Shown here piece after piece: positions 12,778 to 15,589 of a DNA stretch of 15,589 nucleotides; position 1 is the first letter of the stretch; the number at the start of each line of letters is the position of its first letter. Under the pieces are notes generated by a model. That model had not been told where the DNA came from. It saw nothing but the letters and a program-made list of their open reading frames with translations, and did not search any database. The position numbers were made by a program, and so were the translations under genes. This stretch comes from Halomonas sp. UBA3074. Its GTDB lineage: Bacteria > Pseudomonadota > Gammaproteobacteria > Pseudomonadales > Halomonadaceae. The stretch covers positions 1-15,589 of the forward strand of contig NZ_DFBS01000029.1 of NCBI RefSeq assembly GCF_002366715.1. Direction: 5' to 3'.

Positions 12778-13119
12778 GTGCTTCACCCCAAGCTATGGGT
12801 GTCATCTAACAGTGACATAACGTTCAACACCAGCCACGATGGCCTAGCTGGCAAGATAACCGTGACGCTAACGCCAGGTCAGCTCGAGGTGTTCTGGAGC
12901 GATCCGGCTGCAGCTTTTGCCAGTGTCTATGGTATTACCCGGGGAGACTGCCTCGCCTGGCAAGCAGCCGGGTACATGGCGCAGTGTGCCGAGCTGACCA
13001 CGAAGGGGTGGCAATGCCGGAACCCAGTCCATGGTGGCCATCCTGTAGCAACCCCAGATCGATGGGTAGCCATGCGCGGCAAATACAGCCTAATTCATCA
13101 GGAAGGGGTCAGCAAATGA
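12778..13119 (+). CDS. Small Cys/His protein, probably zinc-binding (113 aa)
   Basis: Reads as a 113-residue protein from GTG at 12778, 12 bases after the recombinase stop. Cys70, Cys80, His85 and His88 in CAELTTKGWQCRNPVHGGH form a C-X9-C-X4-H-X2-H pattern, resembling small zinc-binding motifs of the C..T..G..C.N type. The first 55 residues look like a beta-rich start (GKITVTLTPGQLEVFW) followed by a helix. The start is uncertain: an ATG at 12762 overlapping the recombinase stop (ATGA) opens a different frame reading MKQQSSASPQAMGVI and then a stop, so a frameshift near 12800 may have altered the N-terminus. The end overlaps the next gene by four bases (ATGA). Function unknown. Confidence 0.6.
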   Translation: MLHPKLWVSSNSDITFNTSHDGLAGKITVTLTPGQLEVFWSDPAAAFASVYGITRGDCLAWQAAGYMAQCAELTTKGWQCRNPVHGGHPVATPDRWVAMRGKYSLIHQEGVSK

Positions 13120-13847
13120 CTGGTCAGCGAGAAGTAAACGGTTTATGGAGCATCGGACCTCTCTACTCCCGTCACCCTGCGACCGACCCTCGAGATGTTT
13201 TCGTTGGTGGGAAGAACCCCAGCCAAGCGGAAAGTGATTTTGAGAATGGCATCGCTCGCATGGGTGGGTTTTGGCGCCAGCCATCTTATGTGGGGGCCTA
13301 TCTGACTGCAGCCTCTTTGCTCGTTGAGCAAGGGCAGGCACGTGGTAGCTTCGATGAGATAGGATTACCAGCTTTTTATCTTCAGCGTCACGCTGCGGAG
13401 TTGATTCTTAAAAGGCTACTGCAGTGGTGTTTTGAGATTATTGAATGTCGGAACCAGATCAAACCTGGGCAGGCTATTATGATTACAAATCGGCATCGCC
13501 GTTCTCTAAATAATGAGCATGACCTGCGGAAAATTCTGAATAGTCTGAAAAAGGCAGCCAAGCTAGCCGATGAGAAAATTCCTCCAGAGTGCTTGGCACA
13601 GCTAGTTGAAACCATCAGCTCTGTGGAGGCTTCACCGCACTGGTCCCGCTACCGAGTTGATTCTCGCAGCACACAGAAGAAGCTATGGGAAACCACGGAG
13701 ATAGTTATTCCAGTTGCAAGCCTTCAGACCCAATTGGATCTTGTCGCCAGTGACGTGCTGGCGCGTAGCCTTGAGCAGGAATGTTATGAAAACGAGCTGT
13801 ATAGTACCTGGGCTGGATTGACGTCAGCCTTAGAGGGATCACAGTAG
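13116..13847 (+). CDS. Uncharacterised helical protein, possibly HEPN-like (243 aa)
   Basis: ATG at 13116 overlaps the previous stop as ATGA and has AAGGGG seven bases upstream, so it is preferred to the longer open frame from 12984. The 243-residue protein is mostly helical. Residues 85-102 (PAFYLQRHAAELILKRLL) followed by NNEHDLRKIL (132-141) and HWSRYRVD (175-182) recall HEPN-like families, in which a conserved helix pair is followed by a H-x-L helix and a fRYp-type strand. The canonical RNase motif R-X4-6-H is not clearly present, so an enzymatic role cannot be claimed. It ends the four-gene operon and faces the YaaC-like gene tail to tail, 51 bases away. Confidence 0.7.
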   Translation: MTGQREVNGLWSIGPLYSRHPATDPRDVFVGGKNPSQAESDFENGIARMGGFWRQPSYVGAYLTAASLLVEQGQARGSFDEIGLPAFYLQRHAAELILKRLLQWCFEIIECRNQIKPGQAIMITNRHRRSLNNEHDLRKILNSLKKAAKLADEKIPPECLAQLVETISSVEASPHWSRYRVDSRSTQKKLWETTEIVIPVASLQTQLDLVASDVLARSLEQECYENELYSTWAGLTSALEGSQ

Positions 13848-13898
13848 CCAGCTCAGTCAATCGGCTTGTCGGCTATTCATATCGTACATTGACAGTTC

Positions 13899-14960
13899 TC
13901 ACGGGGTTCGTATGGCTGGTCGCCAAAACTGAAACCCTGTAATTTCCGACGCCATCTGATCAATGAATTGATCTGCTGAATTTGTCATGAATTCCGTAAT
14001 TAACCAGTTCGATGTGCCGTAGAGATGTCTCTCTAGGCCATTAGGATCGTAACGGGCTAATTCGCTCAGCCGATGCATCGCAGCAAATATAATGGTAAGA
14101 CCGTGGCGCTCAGATGGTGGGTTGCTGCTCAGATTTCGTTTGATGTACCACAAGTCGCGATTCCCAGAGATAGGAACTATGATCCGACGAGTCTTGCTGT
14201 GATATGTGCCTAGCCGCTTTTGGGCCAAGAGTTTTTCAGCCTGTGGGGCTTTACCTCGCCACCAATTGAAGCGCTTTTTTCGGCGAATATATGTTCTACC
14301 GTCTTCAGTGAACCATTCAAAAGAGTGAGGGATATTTCTGAGCATCCGACCATCTGCATATCTGGGCGACACTTCAGCCTGGAACCAGCATTCACGAGCC
14401 TTGGGGTCTGGATGTTTTACGTAGCAAGCACTTTCTAACGGTATGAAGAGCTCTGGGGCCGACCTGAAGGTATGCAAGAATGCTCTATGCACAAAAGGTA
14501 CATTCCAGAGTAAGTCTTTGAGGTTGTACTTTTCGGCGGTGTGCGTGACGGTGCTTTCGCCGAGATACGTACACAAAGCTGGCAAGATACCGCCAGACTT
14601 AAAAGTTATGGCCTCATTAGCCAAGCTAGCCTTGGCTTTTGCTGGCCTATCTCCGGTTACACCATGATTCTCTGCATGTGTGGCGCCTCGAACCACCAGA
14701 AGAGCTTTGGTTGCGTTCAAAAAAGAGTAATAAAGGGACAGTGGCGACGCTTCAACATCCATATACTTAGCGGCTTCATGGAACCTTAGTGCCTGTGACC
14801 AGAAGGATAGTGCCTCACTCTTATTCTGTCGCTTAAGCCAAAGCTCTACGAAGCTCCATGGATCTCTTGTGAGTACGCTCTCAGATGCGAAGTCAGGGTG
14901 GTTGATAGCTTTGTGCATCCATACCCGACGATTGCCAATTTTAATATTTTCTCCAAGCAC
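13899..14960 (-). CDS. YaaC-like protein
   Basis: A 353-residue protein from GTG at 14960, supported by AAGGAG seven bases upstream. ALSFWSQALRFHEAAKYMDVEASPLSLYYSFLNATKALLVVRG (about 49-92), then ENHGVTG and the C-terminal GFQFWRPAIRTP resemble the YaaC family: a helical N-terminal half with a conserved LYYSFLNATKA helix and a more variable C-terminal half. The function of YaaC proteins is not established. No membrane segment or signal is present. It is convergent to the four-gene recombinase operon and lies about 110 bases downstream of a membrane-protein gene on the same strand; that gap holds the ribosome binding site but no evident terminator. Confidence 0.65.
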   Translation of the reverse strand: MLGENIKIGNRRVWMHKAINHPDFASESVLTRDPWSFVELWLKRQNKSEALSFWSQALRFHEAAKYMDVEASPLSLYYSFLNATKALLVVRGATHAENHGVTGDRPAKAKASLANEAITFKSGGILPALCTYLGESTVTHTAEKYNLKDLLWNVPFVHRAFLHTFRSAPELFIPLESACYVKHPDPKARECWFQAEVSPRYADGRMLRNIPHSFEWFTEDGRTYIRRKKRFNWWRGKAPQAEKLLAQKRLGTYHSKTRRIIVPISGNRDLWYIKRNLSSNPPSERHGLTIIFAAMHRLSELARYDPNGLERHLYGTSNWLITEFMTNSADQFIDQMASEITGFQFWRPAIRTP

Positions 14961-15068
14961 TTTCGCTCCTTAAGAGGCTGTACTGCGGGATATTAGGCTA
15001 AAATCTGTAGTATGTTTGGTCGTCATCAGCCTTAGCGAGCCTTTTAAGGTAGTTTCGTTCTCATTCAT

Positions 15069-15589
15069 TTATGATTTTAGCTTTCGCGGGCCTGTGAACC
15101 TCGTCAGTTTCTGGCTAAGCATCATGCCAGATGTTACACCCACCAAGCCAATCCCTGTTCTGATCGACCAGTCATGATCAAACTTTACTAGCAATAAACC
15201 TGTAAATAGCAGGAGGCACATCACTACAATATTGCGATTCCAGTCAAGACGATATGGGCCGAGATCATGACAATGAAAATACTGCTCCTGACTGTCCTTG
15301 GCCATTCGAGCGAGATGAGCCTGCAGATCAAGAGTCCTATCGATTTCCTTCCGTGTTCTGGCTGGTCGATGAAGCCGGCGCTCGTAAATCGCCAATCGCA
15401 CCATCTTTTCATCTGGTAGATGATCTATATTCTGCCAGCTCGTTGTCTTTACGCCGTAAGCATCAAGTATTTTCCTTGCAATGTTCGGACGCCGCAGTAC
15501 CTGAATGTAGCGACCATCGAGCATTGCTAACCATTCGTCACGTTCATCGCTGGGCTCAATTATCGGAGTTAAGCTCAAGTCTGGTGTAT
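15069..15589 (-). CDS. Uncharacterised membrane protein with two C-terminal helices, possibly truncated by window edge
   Basis: At least 169 residues. The first 105 are soluble and charged, with helix-rich ERDEWLAMLDGRYIQVLRR and IYERRLHRPARTRKEIDR. Two membrane spans follow (about 116-134, VVMCLLLFTGLLLV, and 140-157) with a short DHDWSIRTG loop, and a basic tail GPRKLKS. The first possible start inside the window is TTG at 15578, but the frame stays open to the edge, so the true start may lie outside. The hairpin plus cytoplasmic domain is like small membrane anchors found in many accessory modules; no family is recognised. Confidence 0.6.
   Translation of the reverse strand, partial: TPDLSLTPIIEPSDERDEWLAMLDGRYIQVLRRPNIARKILDAYGVKTTSWQNIDHLPDEKMVRLAIYERRLHRPARTRKEIDRTLDLQAHLARMAKDSQEQYFHCHDLGPYRLDWNRNIVVMCLLLFTGLLLVKFDHDWSIRTGIGLVGVTSGMMLSQKLTRFTGPRKLKS

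Noticed and set aside
12984..13115. Upstream extension of the 243-aa protein
   Set aside because: It would overlap the Cys/His gene by 130 bases; ATG at 13116 has a good ribosome binding site and an ATGA overlap.

Overview
This window looks like part of a medium-sized plasmid, or a plasmid-derived island, from a gammaproteobacterium. A Halomonas- or Pseudomonas-like host is the best guess. The reasons are an MvaT-type H-NS family protein, KfrA, an iteron-based replicon with its initiator, ArdC and a short RadC, plus a copper-resistance block of the kind such plasmids carry. The host is inferred; no chromosomal marker is present.

Layout. (1) 1-4313, copper resistance. The minus strand carries copC-copD and then copI, a CopR-type response regulator and the first codons of its sensor kinase, which runs off the left edge. 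The plus strand carries a Met-rich LTXXQ-type periplasmic protein, a 43-residue membrane protein and copG (DUF411). Promoters upstream of copC and of copI share a TTCAG(G/C)-N5-TTCAGG-N9-TATAA(A/C) arrangement, probably the response-regulator box. (2) 4518-5506, debris: a frameshifted, internally deleted tyrosine recombinase and a small membrane-protein reading frame that runs into kfrA. (3) 5361-8340, plasmid maintenance and accessory genes: kfrA with a perfect 16-bp inverted-repeat operator, two outlying iterons, and divergent ardC and radC-like genes sharing a mirror-image leader. (4) 8420-9470, replication origin: ten 17-bp iterons with consensus TGTGCAACATTCCCACC, DnaA boxes, a 12-bp palindrome and a GGTTAA repeat cluster. 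(5) 9470-10960, an operon of an MvaT-like silencer and the replication initiator, with a half-iteron-like inverted repeat at its promoter. (6) 10961-11492, a non-coding region with four separate palindromes. (7) 11493-13847, a translationally coupled four-gene plus-strand operon: an unknown 107-aa protein, a complete tyrosine recombinase, a Cys/His protein and a 243-aa helical, possibly HEPN-like protein. (8) 13899-15589, convergent minus-strand genes for a YaaC-like protein and a two-helix membrane protein.

How the parts work together. The CopRS-like pair probably senses copper and activates the copI and copC promoters; CopC, CopI, CopG and the LTXXQ protein bind periplasmic copper, and CopD is the inner-membrane partner. 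No CopA oxidase or CopB is seen. The initiator binds the iterons together with DnaA, probably represses its own promoter, and carries a QLDLF clamp-binding peptide; the RadC-like protein has a similar QLDMF at its N-terminus. The least explained part is 11493-14960, where a recombinase is locked in one operon with three uncharacterised proteins and faces a YaaC-like gene. It is the best candidate for an undescribed mobile or defence module, but no function can be proved from sequence alone.
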